Assembly (NCBI GenBank): GCA_900541725.1
Contig: UQLB01000019.1
Coordinates: 1 to 44,343 of the forward strand
Source of the DNA: an uncultured Collinsella sp.
Lineage (GTDB): Bacteria > Actinomycetota > Coriobacteriia > Coriobacteriales > Coriobacteriaceae
Direction of reading: 5' to 3'
DNA: 44,343 bases
The notes beneath the pieces are model-generated. The model was not told the origin of the DNA. It saw nothing but the letters and a program-made list of their open reading frames with translations, and ran no database searches. The position numbers and the translations under genes were made by a program. Shown here piece by piece: positions 31,912-41,550 of this stretch. Numbering within the stretch: position 1 is the stretch's first letter; every line of letters starts with the position of its first letter.

Positions 31912-33225
31912 CTACAGGCGCTCGCGAACCGCCTCGACGACGTTGTCCAGATCGGCGAGCACCTCGTCATGGCTCTGCATGTCGCGCACTTTGACCTTGC
32001 CGGCGGCAAGCTCGTCGCCACCCAGGACCAAGATGAGCTTGGCGCCTACCTTATCGGCTTGCTTAAACTGGGCCTTGAGCGAACGACCCTGATAGTCGGC
32101 CTCGGTCACGATACCTGCGGCGCGAAGCTCCTGCGTAATGGCAAAGACGTTCTGACGCAGCTCCTTGCCGGCGTTGGCGACATAGACGCACGGGGCCTCA
32201 TCGGCACCCAAATCGCTGCCAAAGGCCTGCAGGGCCAGCAGGGCGCGCTCAAAACCGACAGCAAAGCCGACGCCCGCCGTGGGCTTGCCACCCTCGAGCT
32301 CGACCAGGCCATCGTAGCGGCCGCCGCCGCCGATGGAGCCGACGCCGGCGCCAGGGGCCTCGACCTCAAAGACAGTACGGGTGTAGTAGTCCAGGCCGCG
32401 CACCAAGGTGGGATCCTCGACATACTCGATACCGGCGGCATCCAGATAGCGCTTGACCTGCTCGTAGTGCTCGCGGCACTCATCGCACAGGTTGTCACCC
32501 ATCAGCGGAGCCTCGGCCATGATCTCGCGGCAGTGGTCGTTCTTGCAGTCGAAGGCACGCAGCGGGTTGAGCTCGGCGCGCTCGCGGCACTCATCGCACA
32601 TCTCGTCGGCGTGATCGAGGATGAACTGCTTAACCTGCTCGCGATAAGCCGGACGGCACTGGGCGTCACCCATCGAGTTGATGAGCAGACGAAGCTTGGA
32701 AAGATCGAAGCCCAGGCGCTTGTAGAACTCCATGAGCATGATGATGCACTCGGCATCTGCCGCCGGATCGGGAGCGCCGAGCCACTCGATGCCCACCTGG
32801 TGGAACTGGCGCAGGCGGCCCTTCTGGGGACGCTCGCCGCGGAACATGGCCTCGGCGTAGTACGCCTTAAACGGCGTGGAGCCCTGGGGCACCAGATTGT
32901 TCTCGACGACGGCGCGCACCACGCCGGCCGTGCCCTCGGGGCGAAGTGCTAGGCGCTGCTTAGGCTTGAGTTTGGTGTCGGTGCCCTCGGTAAAGACGCG
33001 CTCCAGGTTGGCACCGCTGAACACACGGAACATTTCCTTGCGCACGACGTCGGTCGACTGGCCGATACCGTGGACAAACACGTCCACCTGCTCGATCGCG
33101 GGCGTCTCGATGGGTTTAAAACCAAACGGCTCGAACACGCCGCCCGCAATCTGCTGCATCTTTTGCCAGGCGCGCATCTCGGCGCCGATAAGGTCGCGGG
33201 TTCCCTCCGCCTTCTGTGCCTGCAT
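31912..33225 (-). CDS. hisS: Histidyl-tRNA synthetase
   Basis: A 437-residue class II synthetase that charges tRNA-His. ALRPEGTAGVVRA and RQFHQVGIEWLG form motif 2, GLDYYTRTVFEV is the histidine-binding loop, GGGGRYDGL the following Gly-rich loop, and GFAVGFERALLAL motif 3. The C-terminal ~95 residues are the anticodon domain. The ATG at 33225 has AAAGGTG upstream. Four Cys (CDECRE, twice) in the insertion domain suggest a metal site. No T-box-like element was seen in its leader. Confidence 0.95.
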   Translation of the reverse strand: MQAQKAEGTRDLIGAEMRAWQKMQQIAGGVFEPFGFKPIETPAIEQVDVFVHGIGQSTDVVRKEMFRVFSGANLERVFTEGTDTKLKPKQRLALRPEGTAGVVRAVVENNLVPQGSTPFKAYYAEAMFRGERPQKGRLRQFHQVGIEWLGAPDPAADAECIIMLMEFYKRLGFDLSKLRLLINSMGDAQCRPAYREQVKQFILDHADEMCDECRERAELNPLRAFDCKNDHCREIMAEAPLMGDNLCDECREHYEQVKRYLDAAGIEYVEDPTLVRGLDYYTRTVFEVEAPGAGVGSIGGGGRYDGLVELEGGKPTAGVGFAVGFERALLALQAFGSDLGADEAPCVYVANAGKELRQNVFAITQELRAAGIVTEADYQGRSLKAQFKQADKVGAKLILVLGGDELAAGKVKVRDMQSHDEVLADLDNVVEAVRERL

Positions 33226-33267
33226 GGGCAAACACCTTTCTTTTGTATCGCGTCATAGGTAGTGGAC

Positions 33268-33273
33268 ATTATA
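33268..33273 (-). promoter_or_regulatory. hisS promoter -10 box
   Basis: TATAAT on the minus strand, about 43 bp before the hisS start. A -35 is not evident because the upstream bases belong to the first of three hairpins. Confidence 0.5.
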
Positions 33274-33290
33274 CGGCACAAAGCAGCAAC

Positions 33291-33492
33291 GCGGCGGCGC
33301 GTCTGACCGAACGAGGGTATGGGGACTCGTTCGGCCTGACGCACCGCCGCTGTTTGCGATCCGCTTTCCTCCGTCCCCTTCGGATCACGTGATCTGTTGG
33401 GGACGGAGGAAAGCGGATCATTTCGTAGGCCCGTGGCCGCCTTGGAAACCGAATGATGGTACGAGCATCCATTCGGCTTCCAGGGCAGCCAC
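33291..33492. repeat. Three adjacent long hairpins
   Basis: Hairpin A: arms 33291-33315 and 33326-33350, 25 bp with three mismatches. Hairpin B: arms 33358-33378 and 33399-33419, 21 bp perfect, whose 20-nt loop holds the palindrome GATCACGTGATC (33383-33394). Hairpin C: arms 33433-33455 and 33470-33492, 23 bp with three mismatches. They fill the gap between hisS and the truncated MFS gene, and hairpin C replaces MFS coding sequence. Confidence 0.85.
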
Positions 33493-33838
33493 AGACAGAA
33501 CGGAGCGAACAGAAAAGAGCACGTAGACCTGCCATAGCTTACCGACAAAGCTCATGCCGGCAAGAACGGCAGAGGTGGCGATTACAGTGAGGGGAACCCA
33601 AAACGCGGCCGCTTACTTTATCGGCAACATGGCCAATGACAAGTGAGCCGATAACGCTCACCACGGTGGAGATGGCATTGGAGATGTTGTACTGCGTAAG
33701 CGTGATCCCGAGGTCGCTGACGATGAGCGGCTGAAACAGGCTCATGCAGTTAACGAAAATCGTGTAACACGTGGCCATGATCACAAAGCCGGAGGCCACC
33801 ACGAGCCAACCGGGGAAGAACTTACGTTGCTGGGACAT
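33418..33838 (-). pseudogene. Truncated, frameshifted MFS transporter gene
   Basis: The start is intact: AAAGGAA, then MSQQRKFFPGWLVVASGFVIM and MFS motif A-like GHVADKVSGR at about residue 81. Just after it the frame is lost. A +1 shift restores membrane-like sequence (PLTVIATSAVLAGMSFVG, KLWQVYVLF) for about 30 residues, after which similarity ends where hairpin C begins. Only about 120 of the usual ~400 residues remain, so it cannot be a working carrier. It follows the M20 amidohydrolase gene by 41 bp and was probably its substrate transporter. Confidence 0.8.
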
Positions 33839-33879
33839 ACTGTTCCTTTTTTTAAACAAACGAGTAGCAAGATTGGGTG

Positions 33880-35178
33880 CTACCGGTGGTCGGCGATATA
33901 GCCCAAAGCGACCGCCGTGTAAGCCGCAGCGCCAAGTGGCAGCTCGGCATCGCTAAAACGTGCCTTGGGATGATGCTGAGCAAAGTGCTCGTCCGTATCG
34001 GTCACAGCAGCGCCCACGGTAAAGTACGCACTCGGGATCTCGCTCGAGATCAGCGCGAAATCCTCGCTCGCCATGGCGTGGAACAGCGGCAGGAAGGCGG
34101 CCTTGGGTAGCACCGCGCCCACGTAGCCAAGCGACGCCTGGGTCATGTCGTCATCGAGTACGAGCGGGGGAACATCCGAGAGCGTCTCGATAGTCGCCGG
34201 CGTGCGATACGTTGCAGCCACGCCGTTGACGACCTCGGCAATACGTTCCTTGAGATGAGCCATGAGCTCGACATCGAAGCCACGCAGCGTCCCCTCGAGC
34301 ACACAAGTGTCGGGAATGACATTTGCGGCTTGACCGCCGGCGAACTTACCCACAGTAAGCGCGACCTCCTTGGCCGCCGGCACCTCGCGGGAGATGAGCT
34401 CCTGAAGTGCCAGATGCACATGCACGCCGGCCGTGATGGGGTCGATGCAAATCTCGGGGCTCGAACCATGGCCGCCCTTGCCTTGAAGCGTGATGCGAAA
34501 ACCGTACACGCCCGAAAGCGCCGGGCTCCCATAGAGCACCAGGCCGAGCGGCGATTGGCTGTTAACATGCATGGCAAAAGCCGCCTGGGGACGCGGGTTC
34601 TGCAGAAGGCCATCGGCGATGGCAGCGCGTGCTCCCTCAAAGGTTTCCTCGCCCGGCTGAAACAGCAGCTTAACCGTGGCATTGGCATCGACAAGCTCGG
34701 CCTCGCGAGCCTTGAGCAGGCGGGCGGCACCAAGCAGGGCCGTCGCATGCATATCGTGGCCGCAAGCATGCATGCAGCCGTTGACGGAGGCGAAAGGCTC
34801 GCCCGACTCTTCCGCGACGGGAAGGGCATCCATGTCACCGCGCAGCATGATGACCGTGCCGGCCTGATCGTCCGTGCACGTACCGTTGCCCTGGGCCGCC
34901 ACGGCCGCACCGGCACCGATGAGGCCCACAACACAGGAGCCGTCGACGAGCGTGGCAAACGGGATGCTCATCTCGGTCAGACGTGCCTGGATATACGCAG
35001 AGGTTTGCGGAAGGCGATTACCCAACTCGGGCGTCTGGTGCAGGTCGTGGCGCCACGCAGCAAGCTTGTCTGCAAAAGCTTGAGCCTCGGCAACAAGACC
35101 GTCACCGATAGCGGCTTGCGCTGCCGGGGTGGCCTTGGGCGCTGGTTGCGGTTGAAAATCGGACAGAGCTGGTGCCAT
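33880..35178 (-). CDS. M20-family amidohydrolase (IAA-amino-acid hydrolase/hippurate hydrolase type)
   Basis: A 432-residue metallohydrolase that cleaves N-acyl amino acids. WRHDLHQTPELG, MLRGDMDALPV, MHACGHDMHA (two metal ligands), FQPGEETFEGA and MASEDFALI are the family's metal and catalytic motifs. The substrate cannot be told; this subfamily includes enzymes acting on hippurate, N-acetyl amino acids, and aminobenzoyl-glutamate. It begins at ATG 35178 after GGAGGG. A decayed MFS gene follows in the same direction. Confidence 0.92.
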   Translation of the reverse strand: MAPALSDFQPQPAPKATPAAQAAIGDGLVAEAQAFADKLAAWRHDLHQTPELGNRLPQTSAYIQARLTEMSIPFATLVDGSCVVGLIGAGAAVAAQGNGTCTDDQAGTVIMLRGDMDALPVAEESGEPFASVNGCMHACGHDMHATALLGAARLLKAREAELVDANATVKLLFQPGEETFEGARAAIADGLLQNPRPQAAFAMHVNSQSPLGLVLYGSPALSGVYGFRITLQGKGGHGSSPEICIDPITAGVHVHLALQELISREVPAAKEVALTVGKFAGGQAANVIPDTCVLEGTLRGFDVELMAHLKERIAEVVNGVAATYRTPATIETLSDVPPLVLDDDMTQASLGYVGAVLPKAAFLPLFHAMASEDFALISSEIPSAYFTVGAAVTDTDEHFAQHHPKARFSDAELPLGAAAYTAVALGYIADHR

Positions 35179-35255
35179 AGACGCCCTCCAGTATTATTTG
35201 TGCAGTAAACACTTTGATAGTCTAAAGTGCAAGGCATAACTGTAAGGGCGTTACA

Positions 35256-35283
35256 TAAAAAACGCCGCCCCAGGAGGGCGGCG
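35256..35283 (-). terminator. Terminator of the EamA transporter gene
   Basis: CGCCGCCC (35263-35270) pairs with GGGCGGCG (35276-35283) around a 5-nt loop. On the minus strand the stem is followed by TTTTTTATG, 12 bp after the transporter stop. Confidence 0.9.
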
Positions 35284-35294
35284 CAACAAGTTGT

Positions 35295-36278
35295 TTACAA
35301 TTGCGGGCGCGGCTTTTTGCGCAAAAAATCGAAGTGAGTCTCGCTCAAGATAATCGACAGGAAGATAAGCACGAAGCCGGCGAGCAGACGCGAGGTGAGC
35401 GCCTCCCCCATCAGCAGCACCGAAAACAACACGCCCGAAGGGGACTCCATCGAAAGGAGCAATGAGCCCGTCGAGGCCGGGACATGCGCCAGGCCGACGT
35501 TTTGGATGAGCAGAGCCGCGCATGTGCAGCCCACCGAGAGAAACGCCATCGCGCTGATAAAGCTCGGCGTCCACACGGACAGAGGCGCTTGGGTCTCGAA
35601 TAGCAGCGACGTTGCCAGGCTCAGCACGCCGTTACCCACAAACATCCAAAACGTGATGACGTTGATGTCCATTTTGCGACCGTACTTGGCAGTCACCGCC
35701 ATCTGGATGGCGAAAAAGGCCGCACCCGCCAGCGTAATGACGTCACCGATGTTGAATTCAACGCTATCGAGCGCCACCAGGCCAATGCCCGCCAAGCACA
35801 GCAGCGCCGCGCCCAGGTTATAGCGGGTGAGTTTTTCGCCGCTCAGAAAATAGCTCGCGAACGGCACAAGGATGCAATACGTGCCCGTCAAAAAAGCATT
35901 CTTACCCGCCGTAGTATGTGCCAGACCGACCGTCTGCAACGCATAGGCCGCCCACATGAGCACGCCCATACTCAGGCCAACGATCAGGTTGCGAGCGTTG
36001 AAATGTGCAATGATGCGCTTGTGGAAGACGGCAAACATGACCAGCGCTGCGGGAAGAAAGCGAACATAGAGCAGTTCGAACACCGGGATGGTGTCGAGCG
36101 CGTCCTTCATAGTCGTAAAGGAGTAGCCCCAGATAATCGCCACCGAAAGCAGTAGAACTTTCCAGAACAGCGGCGAGCGAGCACCGGCGCCACGGGAGAT
36201 GCCGCCCGCACCCAGGTCCTCGCGAGCAACAGGGCTATCGGGCAAGTTTTCGATTTCGTTGGCAGCGTATTGGGCCAT
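35295..36278 (-). CDS. EamA/DMT-family transporter
   Basis: A 327-residue protein with about ten membrane helices in two EamA repeats: the first begins KVLLLSVAIIWGYSFTTMKDAL, the second around GDVITLAGAAFFAIQMAVTAKYG. Proteins of this family export amino acids or other small metabolites; substrate unknown. The ~32 residues before the first helix are hydrophilic. It is flanked by its own terminator and that of the YhgE gene pair. Confidence 0.88.
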   Translation of the reverse strand: MAQYAANEIENLPDSPVAREDLGAGGISRGAGARSPLFWKVLLLSVAIIWGYSFTTMKDALDTIPVFELLYVRFLPAALVMFAVFHKRIIAHFNARNLIVGLSMGVLMWAAYALQTVGLAHTTAGKNAFLTGTYCILVPFASYFLSGEKLTRYNLGAALLCLAGIGLVALDSVEFNIGDVITLAGAAFFAIQMAVTAKYGRKMDINVITFWMFVGNGVLSLATSLLFETQAPLSVWTPSFISAMAFLSVGCTCAALLIQNVGLAHVPASTGSLLLSMESPSGVLFSVLLMGEALTSRLLAGFVLIFLSIILSETHFDFLRKKPRPQL

Positions 36279-36345
36279 GGAACATCCTCACACTCAAACT
36301 GGGCGTGGTGTCCGCACGCGTATGGCTGCGTGCCGCCTCATGGTC

Positions 36346-36384
36346 AAATAAAAACGGGACGCGCCGGACCCCCGGCACGCCCCG
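36346..36384 (-). terminator. Terminator of the YhgE/Pip gene pair
   Basis: CGGGACGCGCCGG (36355-36367) pairs with CCGGCACGCCCCG (36372-36384) with two mismatches and a 4-nt loop. On the minus strand TTTTTATTT follows. It lies 95 bp past the last stop of the pair. Confidence 0.8.
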
Positions 36385-36478
36385 CTACTGTAGCAACAAC
36401 CAGCGCTGCACCGCAATCCAGCCCGCTAAAGTATCGAGCAGGAAAGCCTCGATGTTCCGGCAACGCCACATTGCCGCG

Positions 36479-38668
36479 CTAAATCAATTTGGTTGATTCA
36501 AGCTTTTCGATAATCCAGTCGTTGGCTTTGATGACCGGACGGCGGAAGACCACGCCCAGCGCCAGCGACGGAATCAGATAACTCGCCAGAATGCCCAGCT
36601 CAATCCAGTACTCCATATGGTAGGCACCGGCCATGGCGGCATGCATGGCGTTGATGCCGTGGGTAAACGGCAGAAACGGATATATCGCCTGGAACACGGG
36701 ACCGGTCATCTCGATGGGGAACGTGCCGCCCGAACCGCCGACCTGCATGACCAGCAACACGACGGCAAGCGCCTTGCCGATATCGCCAAACGAAACCGTA
36801 AGCGTATAGACGATATTGGAGAACACGAGACTCGCGATCCAACCTGCCAGCACAAATTGCAACGGATCGTCGCACTGGATGCCAAAGAACAGGATGTCGC
36901 CCGCGCACACGAGCGTTGCCTGCAGCAGTGCCAGACCGCCAAAGAACAGGTAACGGCCCAGGTAGATCTCGTGCAGGCGCACAGGGATGAGCTCGTTGAT
37001 GAGCTCATCGTCAACCGAGACCTTCATCATGGCCGCCAGAACAATCGAGCCGACCCAGAGCGACAGAATCGTGTAGAACGGCGCCATGGCCGAACCGTAG
37101 TTGCGGATCGGATAGACCGGCTTGCGGTCGAGCGCGACGGGACCGGAAAGCGACGCGGCCAGACCCTCGGGGTCGTTGCCAATCATTGTCTTGATCGTAG
37201 CGAGGTCATCCGACATCAAGGCGCCGTCGAGCTCGTCCTTAAAAGCGCTGATCTTGTCCGACGCCTCGCCCAACTGATCAGAAGCCTTGTTGACGAGCTT
37301 TGCAGCCTTGGAGAGACCCTTCGCGAGCGAGCCAGAGGCGTCGGTCAGACCGCTCACGGCGCTATCCAAGTCACCCGAGATACCGTTCAGGGAATCCAGA
37401 ACGCCCGAAATGGTCTTCTTGAGCTCCTTGGCCTTAACCGAGAACGTAGAATCGTAGTCGGACTTGGCACCCGAGATACCTGCCTTGGCATCGGCGATGG
37501 CCTGGTCGACCTCGGCACGCGAGTTGTTGACCTCCGCCATGCTGTCCGAAAGGGACTTTGCGGTCGCCGTCAGGTCCTTCGCGTTGTTGCGGTACTCCAC
37601 GGCAATTCTGCCCAGCGACGTCGCAGCGGACTTGAGGCCGTCTTTGAGCTTGTCATCGCTCATCTGGTCGGCAAGGTTGCGGAGCCGATCGGCCATCGCA
37701 TCGATATCGTCAGCACGCGTATTGAGCGCCGCTGCGCCATCGTTGAGCTGAGACACCGTAAGGTCAACATGCTGATTCGCGGCATCGAATGCCTTCGCAA
37801 GCTCGGCGGACACGTTGTCGAACGAGCCCGCGCTTCCGTCAATCGCCGCGTCAACGGCATCGCTGGCGGCCTTGAGCGCTTCCTTGGAATCATTGATGCC
37901 GCTCTTGGCGTGCTCCATCAGCTGCTTCGTCGACTCATCGACGGTGCCCGTCTGCTTGAGCATGCCGCCCGCCGATGTCAGCGAATCGGACGTAGAGCTC
38001 AAAATGCCCGCGAGCGACGTCGCGCTCGCCTGAACGTCCTGCAAATCCCCGACCGAATCGCCCAGCGTAGAGGACAGATGGGCGATAAAGTTGCTCACTT
38101 GGTCGGTGCTCATATAATCGAGCAGGCTGGACACCGTCTTAAGGCCGATGGTCGTGATGGTCTTGGTAAAGGTCTCGTTGACCTGGTTCTGGACGGCGCT
38201 CGAGCCCTTCTCGGTCACAATCTGTGCGATAGCGTTGGCCTTCTGGTTCTCATAGAACTCGATATCGGCGTGCTTCACCTCGGTCGAGAAAAGCGTCATC
38301 ATGTCGGCGCTAAACGTTTTAGGGATAACGACGGCAGCGTAGTACGCGCCCGACTTAACGCCCTCAATCGCCTTATCGCGATCGTTGAGGACGACCCAGT
38401 CGAAGTTCTCGTTGCCGCGCAGGGTGGCGGTTACGTTTTCGCCCACGTTGACCTCGACGGGAATCAGATCGCTCTCGTAGCCCTCGTCAGTGTTGACCAC
38501 GGCAATTTTAAGGTTGCCGGTATTGCCGTAGGGATCCCAGCTTCCGGCGATGTTAAACCACGCGTACAGGCACGGCACGATGATCAGGCCCATCACAACA
38601 ACCAAGCCGATCACGGAGCGAGACACGTTTTGGACATCGCGCTTAAACAGGTGCAGGATGTTTTTCAT
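36479..38668 (-). CDS. YhgE/Pip-family membrane protein (shorter paralogue)
   Basis: A 729-residue protein. One N-terminal helix (VIGLVVVMGLIIVPCLYAW) is followed by the signature WFNIAGSWDPYGNTGNLKIAVVN, then about 450 extracellular residues with long coiled-coil stretches, and six C-terminal helices of the ABC-2 type. This is the architecture of YhgE and the phage infection protein Pip, related to EsaA of type VII secretion. The exact role is not known; some members are phage receptors. GGAGGTG within the end of the upstream gene serves as its ribosome site, and the two genes abut (38668/38669). Confidence 0.9.
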   Translation of the reverse strand: MKNILHLFKRDVQNVSRSVIGLVVVMGLIIVPCLYAWFNIAGSWDPYGNTGNLKIAVVNTDEGYESDLIPVEVNVGENVTATLRGNENFDWVVLNDRDKAIEGVKSGAYYAAVVIPKTFSADMMTLFSTEVKHADIEFYENQKANAIAQIVTEKGSSAVQNQVNETFTKTITTIGLKTVSSLLDYMSTDQVSNFIAHLSSTLGDSVGDLQDVQASATSLAGILSSTSDSLTSAGGMLKQTGTVDESTKQLMEHAKSGINDSKEALKAASDAVDAAIDGSAGSFDNVSAELAKAFDAANQHVDLTVSQLNDGAAALNTRADDIDAMADRLRNLADQMSDDKLKDGLKSAATSLGRIAVEYRNNAKDLTATAKSLSDSMAEVNNSRAEVDQAIADAKAGISGAKSDYDSTFSVKAKELKKTISGVLDSLNGISGDLDSAVSGLTDASGSLAKGLSKAAKLVNKASDQLGEASDKISAFKDELDGALMSDDLATIKTMIGNDPEGLAASLSGPVALDRKPVYPIRNYGSAMAPFYTILSLWVGSIVLAAMMKVSVDDELINELIPVRLHEIYLGRYLFFGGLALLQATLVCAGDILFFGIQCDDPLQFVLAGWIASLVFSNIVYTLTVSFGDIGKALAVVLLVMQVGGSGGTFPIEMTGPVFQAIYPFLPFTHGINAMHAAMAGAYHMEYWIELGILASYLIPSLALGVVFRRPVIKANDWIIEKLESTKLI

Positions 38669-41494
38669 TTATGCCTCACCTCCTTTAGAGTGCTTGCCAA
38701 GCGGGGTGGTGTCCCCGTCGTTTCCGCTTACGTTGTCAACGTCGTGGACATCTTGAGCCTTACGATGCGCACCGATATGCGGCAGACGGCTCGTGAGCTG
38801 TTCGCTGTCCTTGGTGCCCCGCTCGCTGGCGTTGAGACCAAACATGCGACGGGCAGCAGGGATGGCAGCCGTGTGCTCGCGCATCTCGCGGCGAAGGTCC
38901 TCGTCCGAAAGCGCCGAGATACGCATCTGGGTATTGAGGCTCGCACGGATGTACTCGATGTTGATGAGCCAGCCACAGATGGCGATAACCGAAATGATCC
39001 AGATAACGAGCAGGATGATCTTGCCGTTATTGTCGATATCGAGCACCGTCGAAAGCACAAAGAGCAGAACCTGCACGCCTACCACGGCGGCAAAACCGCC
39101 CTTGATGTAGTACGGGTAACGATGCTCAAACGCCACGGCATGATCGAGCAGCTCGCGACGGTACGAATCCGAATCGAGCATGACGCGCATGGCCGTGCGC
39201 AGCGAATAGCGCTGGCGCGGCAGGTCGTTGGACTCGCAAATCATGAGGCCCGTCGTGGAAAGCTGCTTATCAAAGAGCAGGTTGAGGTTGAGCAGCAACG
39301 GGCGCAGCTGCAGGCCGATAAAGAGCGCCACGATAAGGAACACGCCCAGGATGCACAGGTTGAACAGGTAGTTGAACGAATACATGCCGCCGACCGTCTC
39401 GCGCAGCAGATTGATGCCGTAGGTAAAGGGCAGCAGCGGGTGCAGCCACTGGAAGAAGCCGGGCATCATCTCGATGGGGTACATGCCCGACGAACCCGGG
39501 ATCTGCACGATGACGAGAATGACGCCGATAGCCTTGCCGATATGCTTAAACGTGGTGGACAGCGCATAGATGATATTGACGTAGGTGAACGAAATGGCGA
39601 TGCCGCCCAGCACGAACAGCAGCGGGCTGACGCACTGCACGCCAATCACCAGATCGCCTACCGTAACGATGATGGCCTGCAACGCGCCCAGGATCACCAT
39701 GAGCAACCAGCGGCCAAAGTAGCCTTGGCGCGCCGTAAAGCTGCCAACACCTTCACGGTCGACCTCGAGCTTGTAAATGGCGATGAGCACATAGCCGCCC
39801 ACCCAAAGCGCCAGATTGGTGTAGAAGGGAGCGATGCCCGAGCCAAAGCTCTTGACCGGATAGATTGACTTGGACGTCAACTCAACCGGAGACGCCATGA
39901 AATCTGCCACGTCATTGACATCGACGCCCATCAGATCGGCCAGCTCGCCCATGGACTCGGAGGTCTGCAGCGCCGCGATGTCATTGGCGGCGGTTGCAAG
40001 CTTGTCCTGGACCTTGGCAAGCGAGGAATCGGTCTGGGACAGCGTGGTCTTGGCCTGGCCGAGCGTAGCGCTAAGCTGCGCCAACGTGCCGCGCGCATTT
40101 GCAAGTGTAGGTGTCATACCCGAGACGATACCGGTCAGGTCGCCCGAAACGGCAGCAAAAGAGTCGAGCGCGCTCGAGGCCTTCGGCAGCGCGTTTTGGC
40201 CCAAGTCCGTCTGGGCTTGGCCAAGGTTGGTCGCACCGGTATGAATTGCGTTATTGATAGCGTCACTGGCACCCGAAACAGCCGCTGCGTCATTCGCCAT
40301 GGCGCTCGACTGCGCGGACAGACCGTCCTTGATGCTCTGAAGCTTTTCATTCTGCTCTCGAAGCAAATCGATGGTCGATACAATGCGCGCGTCAATTTCC
40401 TCGGAACCTGTCGACGTGTCATTGGCGAGAATCTCTAAGTGCCCGATAACGGCCTTATTGTGGTCGATCGTCGCTTGGAGAGACTCGAGCGAGTTGTCGA
40501 TACGGGTGGTCGTAGATGTGACCGTGCCCGTCAGCTTGCCAATCGCAGCGTTTGCGGAGGCTGACGTCTTGGTGAGCGCAAGGCTGCCTTCCGAGAGCGC
40601 CTTGGAGAGCGAGGCGACAGAGTTGCCCGCCGTGGCGCGAGCCTCGCCCAGCAGGTCATTGCCCTGGGAGATCGCCTGCGTCAGCGACGGCGCCTGACCC
40701 TGCAGACCGGCAAGTGCCGCATCTGCCGAGGCAATGGAACCACTCGTCTTATCGATGGCGGCATTCATGTCGCCAATCGAATCACGCACTTCGCCCAACG
40801 TATCGGAAGCCTCTGATACCGAACCGGCCAACGAATCCTGAGTCTGGGTTGCCTTGTCCTTTAAATCGACTCCGGCATCCTTGGCAATACTGGCAACGGT
40901 CTCGCCCACCGTGGAGACAAATTCCGAGTTGATCTGCTCCTCGATGGTGTTTGCACCGGTGTCGGTAACCTTGGGCGCAATAGCGCTCTTCTTCTCATTG
41001 ACGTAGTACGTAAGCTTGGGCTGATGGTAGTTGCCGTCGAGCATCGAAACCAGGTTATCCGAGAAGTTCTTGGGGACTACGATGGCCGCATAGTACTCAC
41101 CGCTCTCGACGCCCTCTTTGGCATCGGCCGCAGAATCGACGAAGGTCCAGCCCAGCTGATCGTTCTCCTTGAGCTGATCGACGACCTGATCGCCCGCGTT
41201 GAGCTCGCCCACCAGGTCGTTTTGGGTGCCCCGATCGTTGTTGGCGATGGCAATCTTGATGCCCTGGGTGTTTCCGTACGGATCCCAGTTGGCCACGATG
41301 TTGTACCAGGCATACAGCGAGGGAATAACGCACACGCCAAGGGTAACCACCAAGGCGACGGGGTTCACAAGCAGTCGCTTAATGTCGCGCTTAAATATCG
41401 CAAAGGAGACCTTTGCATTGGATAGTTTGCTGCCGAGACTCACGCTTGGACCATCCATCCTGTCGTTGAATCGAATCGTACTATTGATAACCAT
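38669..41494 (-). CDS. YhgE/Pip-family membrane protein (longer paralogue with C-terminal extension)
   Basis: A ~941-residue protein of the same design: N-terminal helix (NPVALVVTLGVCVIPSLYAW), the matching YNIVANWDPYGNTQGIKIAIAN, a long coiled extracellular region and six C-terminal helices. It then continues with an extra ~150 residues holding two more helices (FAAVVGVQVLLFVL; IILLVIWIISVIAICGW) and a charged tail ending in HSKGGEA. The start is unsure: ATG at 41494 and ATG at 41458 both lack a clear ribosome site. First gene of the pair. Confidence 0.87.
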   Translation of the reverse strand: MVINSTIRFNDRMDGPSVSLGSKLSNAKVSFAIFKRDIKRLLVNPVALVVTLGVCVIPSLYAWYNIVANWDPYGNTQGIKIAIANNDRGTQNDLVGELNAGDQVVDQLKENDQLGWTFVDSAADAKEGVESGEYYAAIVVPKNFSDNLVSMLDGNYHQPKLTYYVNEKKSAIAPKVTDTGANTIEEQINSEFVSTVGETVASIAKDAGVDLKDKATQTQDSLAGSVSEASDTLGEVRDSIGDMNAAIDKTSGSIASADAALAGLQGQAPSLTQAISQGNDLLGEARATAGNSVASLSKALSEGSLALTKTSASANAAIGKLTGTVTSTTTRIDNSLESLQATIDHNKAVIGHLEILANDTSTGSEEIDARIVSTIDLLREQNEKLQSIKDGLSAQSSAMANDAAAVSGASDAINNAIHTGATNLGQAQTDLGQNALPKASSALDSFAAVSGDLTGIVSGMTPTLANARGTLAQLSATLGQAKTTLSQTDSSLAKVQDKLATAANDIAALQTSESMGELADLMGVDVNDVADFMASPVELTSKSIYPVKSFGSGIAPFYTNLALWVGGYVLIAIYKLEVDREGVGSFTARQGYFGRWLLMVILGALQAIIVTVGDLVIGVQCVSPLLFVLGGIAISFTYVNIIYALSTTFKHIGKAIGVILVIVQIPGSSGMYPIEMMPGFFQWLHPLLPFTYGINLLRETVGGMYSFNYLFNLCILGVFLIVALFIGLQLRPLLLNLNLLFDKQLSTTGLMICESNDLPRQRYSLRTAMRVMLDSDSYRRELLDHAVAFEHRYPYYIKGGFAAVVGVQVLLFVLSTVLDIDNNGKIILLVIWIISVIAICGWLINIEYIRASLNTQMRISALSDEDLRREMREHTAAIPAARRMFGLNASERGTKDSEQLTSRLPHIGAHRKAQDVHDVDNVSGNDGDTTPLGKHSKGGEA

Positions 41495-41550
41495 TGTACG
41501 TAGGCGCTTTAGCGTCTCAGAGCACAATGGTATTGAGTTTTGCGGGTAGC

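Noticed and set aside
33226..33300. T-box riboswitch before hisS
   Set aside because: The leader is only about 30-40 nt from the -10 box and contains no T-box motif.
33291..33492. CRISPR array
   Set aside because: The three hairpins have unrelated sequences and no repeat-spacer order; no cas genes are near.
36617..39868. 1083-codon plus-strand frame opposite the YhgE/Pip genes
   Set aside because: It spans both membrane-protein genes in antisense and shows no domain.
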